DNA of 63,098 nt from NCBI GenBank assembly GCA_009877105.1, contig WXFD01000004.1, positions 1 through 63,098 on the forward strand. Direction: 5' to 3'. The notes below the pieces were generated by a model. The model was given only the letters and a program-made list of their open reading frames with translations, was not told where the DNA came from and did not search any database. Shown piece by piece: positions 27,677 through 36,240 of this stretch (position 1 is its first letter; every line of letters begins with the position of its first letter). The DNA is from Bacteroidales bacterium (lineage in GTDB: Bacteria; Bacteroidota; Bacteroidia; Bacteroidales; VadinHA17). The translations under genes were made by a program, and so were the position numbers.

Positions 27677-28636
27677 TCAAGTTTCCGCTGGTTGCCTATG
27701 TTTTATTTTCAACTCATTGATATATGCTGTGGCGGCAAGGGCGGCTATTGTCCCGTCGCCCGTTGCAATCGTCACCTGCCTGTAACGCTTGGCATTACTG
27801 TCGCCGGCAGCATACACTCCTTCAATATTCGTCGACATGACGGCATCGACAATGATTTCACCCGACTGGTTCAGGCCTACCTTCCCCCTGAGGAATTCGG
27901 TGTTGGGAACATAACCTATGAAGATGAAAGCACCATCAGTCCTTAAATTCCTTGTTCCGCCCGTTCTGAGATCCGTTATTTCCACTCCTTCCAGTTTTTC
28001 CCCGCCATAAAAACCCGTAACAGCCGACTCCATCACGAAACTTATCTTCGGGTTCCTGCGAGCTTCCCCGATCGCATGTTCAAACGCCTGGAAATGGTCA
28101 AACTGATGAATAACGGTCACTTTTGAAGCATATTTCGTAAGTGACACTGCTTCTTCGAGAGCAGAATTTCCCCCTCCTACCACAATGATCTCCCTGCCTG
28201 TGAAAAAATCACCATCGCATGTAGCACAATATGATATTCCCCGTCCCTTGAACTCATCTTCTCCCTTAACCCCCAGTGTCCTGGGCCTTCCTCCGGGAGA
28301 CAGGATAACCGCTCCGGCCGTGTATTCTGTTCCGTCCGACAGTATAATATGCTTTAAGGTACCTGTGAGCTCAAGATCCTTTATTGAAATATTTGCCTTT
28401 ATATCGCATCCGAAATTCCTGGCCTGTTTTTTCATTATCCCCGAAAGCTGGTATCCGCTTATACTTTCAACTCCGGGATAATTGGCTATTTCATGTGTAA
28501 GCACCATCTGACCACCGACAATACCTTCATCAAGAATCAGCGTTCTCATACGGGCCCTCGACAGATAAATGCCCGCGGTGAGACCAGCCGGTCCGGCTCC
28601 GATTACTATTGCATCGTAATGATTACCAGCACTCAT
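27677..28636 (-). CDS. trxB: Thioredoxin-disulfide reductase
   Basis: 319 residues, full length. FAD site GAGPAGLTAGIYLSRA (about 12-27), redox-active CATCDGDFF (about 137), NADPH site VVGGGNSALEEAVSL (about 154-168), and C-terminal GVYAAGDSNAKRYRQVTIATGDG. It reduces thioredoxins with NADPH. The stop lies two bases before the downstream thioredoxin start, showing co-transcription. Confidence 0.95.
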   Translation of the reverse strand: MSAGNHYDAIVIGAGPAGLTAGIYLSRARMRTLILDEGIVGGQMVLTHEIANYPGVESISGYQLSGIMKKQARNFGCDIKANISIKDLELTGTLKHIILSDGTEYTAGAVILSPGGRPRTLGVKGEDEFKGRGISYCATCDGDFFTGREIIVVGGGNSALEEAVSLTKYASKVTVIHQFDHFQAFEHAIGEARRNPKISFVMESAVTGFYGGEKLEGVEITDLRTGGTRNLRTDGAFIFIGYVPNTEFLRGKVGLNQSGEIIVDAVMSTNIEGVYAAGDSNAKRYRQVTIATGDGTIAALAATAYINELKIKHRQPAET

Positions 28637-28638
28637 AT

Positions 28639-28995
28639 TCAGGCTGTTACTGCAGGTGAAAACTCCTTGTCGAGAATGGCCCTAACCTGTTCCATGGTCT
28701 GGATGCTTGATGTCGCCCTTACAACCCTGCCCTCCTTGTAATAAATAGTGAAAGGAATTCCCATAAATCCCCTGACTTCAGGAAGCGACCTTATAATATG
28801 CGCTTCAGGATTGTCAAATTCCATATCGTAAAATTTAACATGCCTGTATTCATCCTCAAGATCTTCAGCTATTCCATAAACCGGGATACACATCGGACCC
28901 ATGCGCCCGCAGATTACCATAACATTCTCATTCTCACTTATGGCCCTTTTCAGATCGGCTGCCGTTTCAAGATGTTTCAGATTCGTGTATAACAT
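28639..28995 (-). CDS. Atypical thioredoxin-like protein (CGRMGPMC)
   Basis: 118 residues, no signal. A thioredoxin fold is suggested by VMVICGRMGPMCIPVYGIAEDL, VKFYDMEFDNPEAHIIRSLPEVRGFMGIPFTIYYKEG (cis-Pro in GIPF). The CxxC motif is replaced by two cysteines six residues apart (CGRMGPMC). It is the first gene of the thioredoxin operon, two bases before trxB, and divergent from a Crp/Fnr gene. The redox partner and reaction are unknown. Confidence 0.75.
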   Translation of the reverse strand: MLYTNLKHLETAADLKRAISENENVMVICGRMGPMCIPVYGIAEDLEDEYRHVKFYDMEFDNPEAHIIRSLPEVRGFMGIPFTIYYKEGRVVRATSSIQTMEQVRAILDKEFSPAVTA

Positions 28996-29107
28996 TACTT
29001 TTCAGTTTTAAAATTCGTGTGGCAAAAATACACTCCCACAGGATATCCTTAAAGAAAATTACCAATGCGGATGACAATCCCCGGGTTGAAACAGAACAAC
29101 TTTTTAA

Positions 29108-29126
29108 TTGATTTGGATTAACTTTG
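29108..29126 (+). promoter_or_regulatory. FNR-like box overlapping -7 element
   Basis: TTGAT-TTGG-ATTAA (29108-29121) differs at one position from the FNR/CRP-family palindrome TTGAT-N4-ATCAA. A Bacteroidota -7 type TAACTTTG (29119-29126) overlaps its end. It lies in the divergent spacer between the Crp/Fnr regulator and the thioredoxin operon, so autoregulation and operon control are both possible. No -33 element at the correct spacing. Confidence 0.4.
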
Positions 29127-29183
29127 TGCCCGGTAAGATACGTTTGCCGGTCAGGCGGCATTTATGGATCAGATCATTAAAAC

Positions 29184-29879
29184 ATGAAGACCATATTCGA
29201 GACAGACAGGGAATTTATATGCGATATCCAGGCACCGTGTTTCAGGGATCTTAGCCCCGAAGAGACCGGATTCATCAGGGCAGGGAAAACACAGGTGCTT
29301 TTCAGAAAGGGCGACAACCTGACAAAGCAGGGTGCTTTTACCTCCTATGTATTATTTCTTGCCAAAGGCCTTGCAAAACAATACCTCGAAGGCGACAGCT
29401 CAAAAACCTTTAACCTCAGGATCATAAGATCGGGAGAATTCCTTGGGCTGTCGGCAGTATTTTCTGAAAATAAATTTGGATATTCCGCATCGGCCCTCAC
29501 CGATTGCCAGGCCTTCCTTATTGAAAAAGAAACCATTGCAAAAGTGATAAAACAAAACGGCCTGTTCGGTTTCAGCCTGGCCAGAAGGTATTGTGAACAA
29601 AATAACAATCTCCTGTCAGTTATACAGGATCTCAACTATAAACAGATGAACGGCCGCCTTGCCGGGACATTGCTGTACCTTGATTCTCTCAGATCTGAAG
29701 CTCCTGATATCTTCCAGGTCCTTTCAAGAAAGGACCTGGCTGATTTCGCCGGTATATCGACTGAAAGTGCAGTGAAGCTCCTCAAGCTTTTTGAAAAGGA
29801 CGGACTTATCGAACTGGATGAAAAGGATGTTATCCTGAAAAACCACGGTTCGCTGTCGGAAATAAGTAAAAGGGGTTAA
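29184..29879 (+). CDS. Crp/Fnr-family transcriptional regulator
   Basis: 231 residues. N-terminal cNMP-type sensor domain (VLFRKGDNLTKQGAFTSYVLFLAKGLAKQY, IIRSGEFLGLSAVFSENKFGYSASALTDC) and C-terminal winged helix (LSRKDLADFAGISTESAVKLLKLFEKDGLIEL). The recognition helix departs from the canonical ETVSR form. Two N-terminal cysteines (FICDIQAPCF, about 13 and 19) recall but do not match the FNR iron-sulfur cluster motif. Its position divergent from a thioredoxin operon suggests redox control (inference). Confidence 0.88.
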   Translation: MKTIFETDREFICDIQAPCFRDLSPEETGFIRAGKTQVLFRKGDNLTKQGAFTSYVLFLAKGLAKQYLEGDSSKTFNLRIIRSGEFLGLSAVFSENKFGYSASALTDCQAFLIEKETIAKVIKQNGLFGFSLARRYCEQNNNLLSVIQDLNYKQMNGRLAGTLLYLDSLRSEAPDIFQVLSRKDLADFAGISTESAVKLLKLFEKDGLIELDEKDVILKNHGSLSEISKRG

Positions 29880-30049
29880 TCCGCAGGTAATTTCATCTAA
29901 CCTTAACCGCCCGGGCCGGCTGCGGCCGGGCTGCGGCTACCAACAACCGGTGTTGATAATTTTCACCCCGCCAGGCAGCCCGGAGCATGGTACCCGAGAG
30001 AAATAAAGACTATTTTTGACTGCAAAATAATCCAAAAACAGGAACAAAA

Positions 30050-31141
30050 ATGTCGCAACAGTATTTAGATCACTCCAGGGCAATCCTGACATCTGAGCGT
30101 TCAAACTTCAAGGGAGGCAGTAAAGGCTCAGGCATCATATCATTATTTGGGTATCAGAACGAATATGATCTGAGAAAGGGTTACCCGCTGCTGACAACGA
30201 AAAAGATGTTCACCGCATCGATGTTCCATGAAACGATATGGTTCCTGAGGGGTGACACGAATATCAAATATCTTGAAGACAATAACTGTCCCATCTGGAG
30301 GCCTGATGCCTTTCAGGCCAACCTGCCGGGACTGCAGAAGGAAGGAATTTTCCCTGAAGGTATTGTAAAGTACTCTGCCGACTGGGACAAGGCAATGCAG
30401 GAATATGGCCAGAGGATAAAGGAAGATGCTGGATTTGCCGAAAGATGGGGCGATGCCGGACCCATCTACGGGAAACAATGGCGGAGGTGGGAATATTATG
30501 ATCATGACAGGGGAATGTTTGTCGAAATAGATCAGGTAGGGCAAATGATAGAAGGGCTGAAAAAGAATCCGACCGGGAAAAAGCATATCGTCGATTCATG
30601 GAACCCGGGTGATACACCGAAAATGTCATTGCCGCCGTGTCATGTCCTCTACCAGGCAACTGCCAATGAAGAAGGCGAACTGGAACTGCAGCTTTATCAG
30701 AGAAGCTGCGACCAATTCCTGGGTGTTCCTTTCAATATAGCCAGCTATGCTGCTCTTACACATGTAATTGCCCGTGGAGCAGGGATGATACCCAAAACTT
30801 TCATTCATACTTTCGGAGATTCGCACTTTTACTCCAGCATCGGAAAAAGAACCCTCTGGCACAGGGATAATTTCAGGGAACTGCAAAAAAGGGTAAGGAA
30901 TGTGGCAGACAGGGAAGAATACCTTGAAGTGGTTGAATGGATAAATAAAAATGCACCCGCCGACGGGAACGAGGAAAAATATGACCATGTAACTGCCATC
31001 CTCGAACAAATGTCGCGCGAACCCAGGCCAATGCCCCGTCTGCACATTGCGGACAAACCATTCGATCAGCTTACAGTTGATGACTTTGTTATAGAAAACT
31101 ATGATCCCCATCCTCCCATCAGAAGGAGTATGGCTGTATAG
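30050..31141 (+). CDS. thyA: Divergent thymidylate synthase (ThyA family) with two insertions
   Basis: 363 residues against 264 in E. coli. The catalytic Cys lies in LPPCHVLYQ, with QRSCDQFLG, FNIASYA, GDSHFYS and YDPHPP all kept. About 50-residue insertions occur after IWRPDAFQ and between GKRTLW and SREPRPMP. Three dUMP-phosphate arginines of E. coli seem changed: R21 (RTGTG) aligns to SKGSG, and R126-R127 to KK; R166 is kept. It should methylate dUMP to dTMP with methylenetetrahydrofolate, but substrate preference may differ. A -7 type TATTTTTG sits at 30011-30018. Confidence 0.88.
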   Translation: MSQQYLDHSRAILTSERSNFKGGSKGSGIISLFGYQNEYDLRKGYPLLTTKKMFTASMFHETIWFLRGDTNIKYLEDNNCPIWRPDAFQANLPGLQKEGIFPEGIVKYSADWDKAMQEYGQRIKEDAGFAERWGDAGPIYGKQWRRWEYYDHDRGMFVEIDQVGQMIEGLKKNPTGKKHIVDSWNPGDTPKMSLPPCHVLYQATANEEGELELQLYQRSCDQFLGVPFNIASYAALTHVIARGAGMIPKTFIHTFGDSHFYSSIGKRTLWHRDNFRELQKRVRNVADREEYLEVVEWINKNAPADGNEEKYDHVTAILEQMSREPRPMPRLHIADKPFDQLTVDDFVIENYDPHPPIRRSMAV

Positions 31142-31524
31142 GCAGAAATTGCCGGGACAATATCATCATAAATTTACGGATCACATCTTAAGCGGCCCGT
31201 TCTTTCAGATCCGGCCGCCTCGCTGCCATGCTCCTGCAGATAAGATGGATTATCATGCATGCCAAACGCAAAAACGGTTTTGAATCATTCTGAAAATTTC
31301 CTACTTCCATGCTGAATCTGTCCTTATCCGCATAATTATTCAGGAAGATCAGCCGGCCGGTAATCTCCCGATGGATTTTTTTTGCGCGGTGTCATTATTT
31401 GACATATGCTTTTATTAATTTTGACATGACCGCCGGGAATCGGGAGAGGGGAATAACACTGATGTTTCAGTATTATGGCTGAAAGACCGGGGCATCATGT
31501 CATGTTTAATCTAAATTCTCCACA
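31142..31524. other. Intergenic, possible promoter only
   Basis: 383 bases. TAATTTTG (31416-31423) resembles a -7 box for the isomerase-like gene, with TTTG (31398-31401) only 14 bases upstream, too close for the consensus. No gene or repeat recognised. Confidence 0.3.
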
Positions 31525-32637
31525 ATGAAAAGACAGAACAAAAAAACCAGTCTGGTATCACGGCGTCAGTTCATCGGAACTGCTGCAGCCGCCGCAACCG
31601 CTTTATCAATAGTACCGGTCGCAACCCGTTGCAAGGGACCTGTACATACTGAAACTCCTGAAAAATCAGCCGGTCTGCCCGACTCCAGATTTGGCGGGGT
31701 TCAGATAGGAACTATAACATACAGCTGGCGGGATCAGCCGGGTGGTGTGGAAAACATCCTGAAATACTGCAGGGAAGCCGGAATAAGTTCCATCGAGCTT
31801 ATGAGTGATGCCATTGAGTCATGGGCAGGAAAACCTCCGAGTCCCACGGAGCTGCCCGGTTCATTGCCGCCCGAAGCACAGGCCAGGCTGGATAACCTGA
31901 CCAAACAGTACAAATCGACACCTGAACAGATAAGGAAAAGCGTTGATCCGCCGGTCTGGCAGATGATCGTCGCCATGATCGTGGGTACAACCGCGGAACA
32001 ATTACAATGGCGCTTATCCGTACCTGTCACGAAATTTGAGGAACTGAGAAAAATGTTCAATGACGCGGGTGTCGGAATACATATAGCCAAATTTTCTCCG
32101 GCCGGATGGTCTGACGGGGAAATTGATTATGCCTTTAAAGCTGCAAAGGCACTGGGAGCAAAAGGTGTCACCGATGAATCAGGAGTGGAAACTGCAAAAC
32201 GGCTGGGACCGTTCGCCGAAAAACATGGAATGTTTGCCATAATGCATAATCACTACCAGTTTGCAGACAAGAATTTCAATGTCGATGAGGTGCTTGCGGC
32301 ATCACCTGCAATCATGCTGAATTTCGACTGCGGTCATTATTTTGGCTCGACAGGTCTGAACCCGGTGGATTTCATTGAAAAGTACCATGACAGGATTTTC
32401 AGCCTGCACCTGAAAGACAAAACAGGCCCAAATACCGATCCCCCGAATGAAAACCAGGTATGGGGCCAGGGAGAAGTACCTCTTGCAGATGTGCTCCTCC
32501 TCCTGAAAAAGCATGCGGACGAAGACGGGTGGCCAAAACATGCTGATATAGAACTTGAGTACCCTGTAAAAATATGGTCTAACTCAGTTAAGGAAGTCAG
32601 AACCTGTCTTGCCTACGCCAGGCAAATACTTGTCTGA
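31525..32637 (+). CDS. Exported sugar phosphate isomerase/epimerase-like TIM-barrel protein
   Basis: 370 residues with a twin-arginine-like leader (SRRQFIGTAAAAATALSIVPV, about 12-32), followed by a Cys that could also mark a lipobox. The xylose-isomerase-like TIM barrel is seen in FGGVQIGTITYSWRD, GISSIELMSDAIE, IHIAKFSPAGW, FAIMHNHYQF, IMLNFDCGHYFGSTGLNPVDFIEKYHDRIFSLHLKDKTG and ADIELEYPV, which hold the expected metal-binding Glu/Asp/His positions. Substrate unknown. Confidence 0.85.
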   Translation: MKRQNKKTSLVSRRQFIGTAAAAATALSIVPVATRCKGPVHTETPEKSAGLPDSRFGGVQIGTITYSWRDQPGGVENILKYCREAGISSIELMSDAIESWAGKPPSPTELPGSLPPEAQARLDNLTKQYKSTPEQIRKSVDPPVWQMIVAMIVGTTAEQLQWRLSVPVTKFEELRKMFNDAGVGIHIAKFSPAGWSDGEIDYAFKAAKALGAKGVTDESGVETAKRLGPFAEKHGMFAIMHNHYQFADKNFNVDEVLAASPAIMLNFDCGHYFGSTGLNPVDFIEKYHDRIFSLHLKDKTGPNTDPPNENQVWGQGEVPLADVLLLLKKHADEDGWPKHADIELEYPVKIWSNSVKEVRTCLAYARQILV

Positions 32638-33103
32638 GAAAAGTCCCTGCCGGGATTCTCCTTTCAGGGATATCATAACGGATATCGGCATTGGAGGACA
32701 ATGTCCGGCATTCATTGCATACAGTTATGTTGCCGTAAGCTCCCTGCCGGCAAGTTCAGGAGTATTATTGATCCTGGATCACTCCGGAGAGCTTTTCAAT
32801 CCTGATTTATATATACTTCAGATATAAGGCAGGGTAAGTCCCCAGCCCGGGGAATCAAAATAACGATATCCGGAAGCAGCCTGCCGTTACGGGATCCGGC
32901 AGCACGGCAGGAGATGGAAGCTGCTGATCTCAGGGATATGCCGGGAGCTCAAACGTGCTGTCGCAATAAGATCAATACGCGAGCCCGTTACCGGTCCAAT
33001 GAACCGGACAGTTGCTGAAAGAACTTACAAACCGGTAACTAATAATAATGTAACTTACATACATGTTAGTTAATTGTTTTTATTAACTTTGAAAAAACAT
33101 TTC
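32638..33103. other. Intergenic with inverted repeat and -7 box
   Basis: 466 bases without a supported gene. Near the right end, TAACTAA (about 33036-33042) and TTAGTTA (about 33066-33072) form an inverted repeat. TAACTTTG (33084-33091) is a Bacteroidota -7 match only 12 bases before the ATPase start codon. The rest shows GC-rich imperfect hairpins only. Confidence 0.35.
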
Positions 33104-34237
33104 ATGAAAGCGCCATTTGTATTCGGGAAGGTAGCAACGAAGGACGATTTTACCGACAGGGAGAATGAGGTCCGGAGGCTGGTATCCAATTTTGTCTCAG
33201 GTACCAATTCGATACTGATTTCACCCAGGAGGTGGGGCAAGTCATCACTTGTTGTCAGGGCTTCGGAAGTTGCGCTGAAGAAGAACAGGAAAATGAAGTT
33301 TTGCTTTGTCGACCTGAATAATATCCGTACGGAAGAACAATTTTACGAGGCACTGGCCACTTCTGTCCTAAGGGCCTCTGCAACCAGGATTCAGGCAATA
33401 GCGGAAAATGCCCGGAAATTCATGGGAAGGTTTGTGCCAAACCTGACATTCAGTCCGGGAACCGGACCGGAGATTAAACTGAGCCTTGACTGGAAGGAAG
33501 TTAAAAAGGAACCGGGAGATATTGTCGATTTGCCTGAGAAGCTGGCCCGTAATTCGGGAATGAATTTCATAATATGCATTGACGAATTCCAGAACATTTC
33601 GGAATTCACTGATCCCGTGTCATTCCAGAAACAAATGAGGGCACACTGGCAGCATCATCATAATGTATCGTATTGCCTTTACGGAAGCAAAAGGCACATG
33701 ATGATGGATGTTTTTGAATCTCCCTCAATGCCTTTCTACAAATTCGGGGATATCATTTTTCTTGACAAGATCAGTGCTGCCGACTGGAAGAGTTTTTTAA
33801 CAAAGAGATTTGAGGACACGGGCAAGCGGATCGGCGGGGAAGAAGCCGGGCTTATATCGGAACTGGCCGATTGCCACCCCTATTATGTCCAGCAGCTGGC
33901 CCGGCAATCATGGCTGAGAACGGAAACCGTATGTTCAGCTGAAATAATCAGAAGTGCATTTTCCGATCTCATTCTTCAGATGAGCATGCTTTTCCAGACA
34001 ATCACGGACGGACTCAGCAATACCCAGCTGAATTTCCTGAGAGCCCTGCTTTCAGGGGCAGAACAACTGAGCTCTCAGGAAAATATCATTGAATATCAGC
34101 TGGGTACGTCTGCAAACGTGGTAAGGATAAAAAAGGCACTGATCAGCAAGGAAATCATTGATACCGGTAAGAACAGGATATTTTTCCTCGATCCTGTATA
34201 CAGAAGATGGCTCATGGAGTATTACTTTAAATTATGA
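33104..34237 (+). CDS. AAA-family ATPase (archaeal-ATPase-like)
   Basis: 377 residues from ATG 33104; an upstream TTG at 33074 precedes the likely promoter. FVGR-like FTDRENEVRRLV start, Walker A SPRRWGKSSLVV (about 40-51), Walker B FIICIDEFQNISEF (about 155), sensor region YCLYGSKRHMM, and a C-terminal winged-helix-like part (QLGTSANVVRIKKALISKEIID). Such ATPases are common in accessory regions of Bacteroidota and archaea; the cellular role is unknown. Confidence 0.85.
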   Translation: MKAPFVFGKVATKDDFTDRENEVRRLVSNFVSGTNSILISPRRWGKSSLVVRASEVALKKNRKMKFCFVDLNNIRTEEQFYEALATSVLRASATRIQAIAENARKFMGRFVPNLTFSPGTGPEIKLSLDWKEVKKEPGDIVDLPEKLARNSGMNFIICIDEFQNISEFTDPVSFQKQMRAHWQHHHNVSYCLYGSKRHMMMDVFESPSMPFYKFGDIIFLDKISAADWKSFLTKRFEDTGKRIGGEEAGLISELADCHPYYVQQLARQSWLRTETVCSAEIIRSAFSDLILQMSMLFQTITDGLSNTQLNFLRALLSGAEQLSSQENIIEYQLGTSANVVRIKKALISKEIIDTGKNRIFFLDPVYRRWLMEYYFKL

Positions 34238-34440
34238 AGACCTTTTCCCGGGGATTTCAATGAGAGATTGATATCGGGCCTCATATAGTTTTCTGTCATC
34301 CGGCTTTCACCCCTCATGCAAAATTCCGCATACCTGGCCGTGCCGGTACTGATCTCAGAACGATCATTCCGGGGACATCCTGTTTAAAAGATGAGAACCT
34401 GAAAATCTCCGCTTTAAAAAGTATATGCACCTTTCTGCAA

Positions 34441-34530
34441 ATGATCCGCCGACGTTACAACTCACGCTGCATCGCCGGCAGGGTCGAATGGTCAGCCGGC
34501 AGGCTTTTCACCAATCCCGGCAATGGATCT
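34441..34530 (+). pseudogene. 5' relic of a NERD-helicase gene
   Basis: The frame MIRRRYNSRCIAGRVEW-SAGRLFT parallels MIKRLYSSWHIADQGER-SADKLFT at 53013, and the DNA aligns over about 80 bases from the ATG. Homology then stops abruptly where a fragment of another gene begins on the opposite strand. It is a truncated copy of the start of the 53 kb gene. Confidence 0.5.
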
Positions 34531-34537
34531 TCTCATA

Positions 34538-34675
34538 GGATCCTCCGGGAGAACAAACCGACAGGGAGAGCCCTCCGTTCACCTCGAGAGCAGCCCTCCC
34601 TCCTTCACGCTGAGCAGCAAGACCCAGGGGAATGACGGCCATCAGGGCTGCTGTAATAAATGCTTTTGTCTTCAT
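34538..34675 (-). pseudogene. 5' relic of a beta-barrel protein gene
   Basis: From ATG 34675 (minus) the frame reads MKTKAFITAALMAVIPLGL, then AALEVNGGLSLSVCSPGGS, closely matching the start of the barrel gene at 44532-45125 (MKMKSKVFITVVLLAGFPLGL and ASLEINGGLSLSVCSPGGS). Homology ends exactly after CSPGGS, where the frame soon stops. The duplicated promoter region upstream (to about 34782) is also conserved. This is a truncated copy, head-to-head with the NERD relic. Confidence 0.8.
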
Positions 34676-34714
34676 CTTAAACTGTTTTTAATGATTTGTG
34701 TCTTTTCGTCGGAG

Positions 34715-34722
34715 CAAAAGTA
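34715..34722 (-). promoter_or_regulatory. -7 box retained in front of barrel-gene relic
   Basis: Read on the minus strand, TACTTTTG matches TAnnTTTG and aligns exactly with the same element of the intact barrel gene (45161-45168). The surrounding 80 bases are conserved between the two loci. Confidence 0.5.
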
Positions 34723-34915
34723 TAAGCAGCCTCCCGGGACGAAAAATAAAAGATGACAAGGGCGTGAAAACAGGTGCTGAAAGTGCAATCAGGAGGAATG
34801 AAGGTGACCGGGCTTATGCGTCCCCGGCCGGCTTGCTGATACTGTTTCATCCCGGAAATCAATAAACCATATGGTACAGTTTTTGTACCAACCAGATTAA
34901 TACGACATTAACCCG

Positions 34916-35419
34916 ATGAAGGTTCCTCTCATATCATTCATTCTCGTTACCGCAATGGGTTTTTCTGGTTGTGAAAAATATAACAGCAGTCGTGACGTAG
35001 ATAAATATATTGATGAATTGATTTCGGGCACATATAAATCATATGATCTGCCGGATTTCAATACCACTGACATATCCGCCTTACTTGAGTACAGGAATGA
35101 AACCACTGTCATCACAAACTTTCCCCAAAACCCGGTTTCTTCTTTCCGGCAATCAGAATGTAAACTGGGGATGATGGTTTTATGGACAGTAGAATCCCTA
35201 AGGGCTGTTGAAAACAACAGCAGGTTCCTAATAGGAAGGTTTCCTTCACTAAACCCTGTTCTTGTGCTAAAGGAGTCTTCAGAACCGCAGATGGTTTTTG
35301 ATGATAAATCACATAAAGAGGCTGCCAAAGCCTATTACGACTGGTGGAATTCATGCCGCCCTTTTAAGGATAAGATCAGCACTGACCCGCTGGCGAAAAC
35401 ACATTATAGATGGCATTAG
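34916..35419 (+). CDS. DUF4943-like lipoprotein
   Basis: 167 residues with lipobox GFSGC (Cys about 19). The sequence YIDELISGTYKSYDLPDFNTTDISALLEYRNETTVITNFPQNPVSSFRQSECKLGMMVLWTVES... is characteristic of a Bacteroidota lipoprotein family (DUF4943) of unknown function; residues 80-110 carry the best-conserved part. It overlaps the upstream end of the next frame only if that gene used an early start, which is unlikely. Confidence 0.7.
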   Translation: MKVPLISFILVTAMGFSGCEKYNSSRDVDKYIDELISGTYKSYDLPDFNTTDISALLEYRNETTVITNFPQNPVSSFRQSECKLGMMVLWTVESLRAVENNSRFLIGRFPSLNPVLVLKESSEPQMVFDDKSHKEAAKAYYDWWNSCRPFKDKISTDPLAKTHYRWH

Positions 35420-35631
35420 TCTTGAAAAACAGACCGGTTCATACCAGGCTCGCTTATGTGCTGCGTCAGGAATTTCCGGTAAGGGAGGACTGTCAGGCAG
35501 CAGGCAGTGCGCCCCGGCCCTGTTCATACCGGCACTGGAACAAATTCATAGCAGAACTTAACGGCAAAAATCCCTGCCGGCGAAGCCAGATTAACATGAA
35601 CATATTCCTGAAATTCAAAACAACAATTAAT

Positions 35632-35967
35632 ATGCACAAATCCATTGTGATTTTTTTACTGCTCATCCACTGCGGTATGATCTCCGGACAAAAAGTATAT
35701 AGTGTCGGATATCCCAACCAGGCAGATGTGAAAGTATTTGTTGTAAAATATGAAAACCAGGCAGACCTGAAAGTATTCAGGGTGAAATACGAAAACCAGG
35801 CTGGTGAGAACAACGGAAAGTGGTTTTTCACTGAATACCCGAATCAGGCAGGGAAAAAGATTTATTTTGTTGAATACCAAAACCAGGCAGACTTGAAGAT
35901 TTATTTCGTCAAGTATGAAAATCAGGCCGGGTGGAGGGAGAAGAACAAAATGCATCTGATGTATTGA
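35632..35967 (+). CDS. DUF6150 family secreted repeat protein
   Basis: 111 residues from ATG 35632 (signal MHKSIVIFLLLIHCGMISG). The mature protein is almost entirely a short beta-type repeat of about 12 residues: YPNQADVKVFVVK, YENQADLKVFRVK, YENQAG, YPNQAGKKIYFVE, YQNQADLKIYFVK, YENQAGW. This matches DUF6150, whose function is unknown. Earlier in-frame starts exist to 35410 but precede the signal peptide. Likely a small beta-solenoid or beta-sheet protein outside the cell membrane. Confidence 0.8.
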   Translation: MHKSIVIFLLLIHCGMISGQKVYSVGYPNQADVKVFVVKYENQADLKVFRVKYENQAGENNGKWFFTEYPNQAGKKIYFVEYQNQADLKIYFVKYENQAGWREKNKMHLMY

Positions 35968-36240
35968 ACAGATCTGATCTTCTTTTCAGAAAGCCTTTCC
36001 CGTCAGCGCAAAGGCAATGGCGGCAATCCAAAAAAGGTAAAGCAGGTTCCCTTACTGACAATGCCATGAATGTCAGCTGTTAAACGGGTCCGGGAACGGA
36101 GCTTATTGACTATCGTACCATACATCAGACAGATATAGTACGACATTAATATATTATCAATAATAAATAATTTATATTGAAAATTATACGAACCCTATCT
36201 TAATTAATTTTCCCGATCCAGGTTTTACTGCCGGACCGGC

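Noticed and set aside
35700..35940. Repeated GAAAACCAGGCAG units as a CRISPR-like array
   Set aside because: They encode in-frame protein repeats of a DUF6150 protein, spaced about 36 bases with conserved coding, and not unique spacers.
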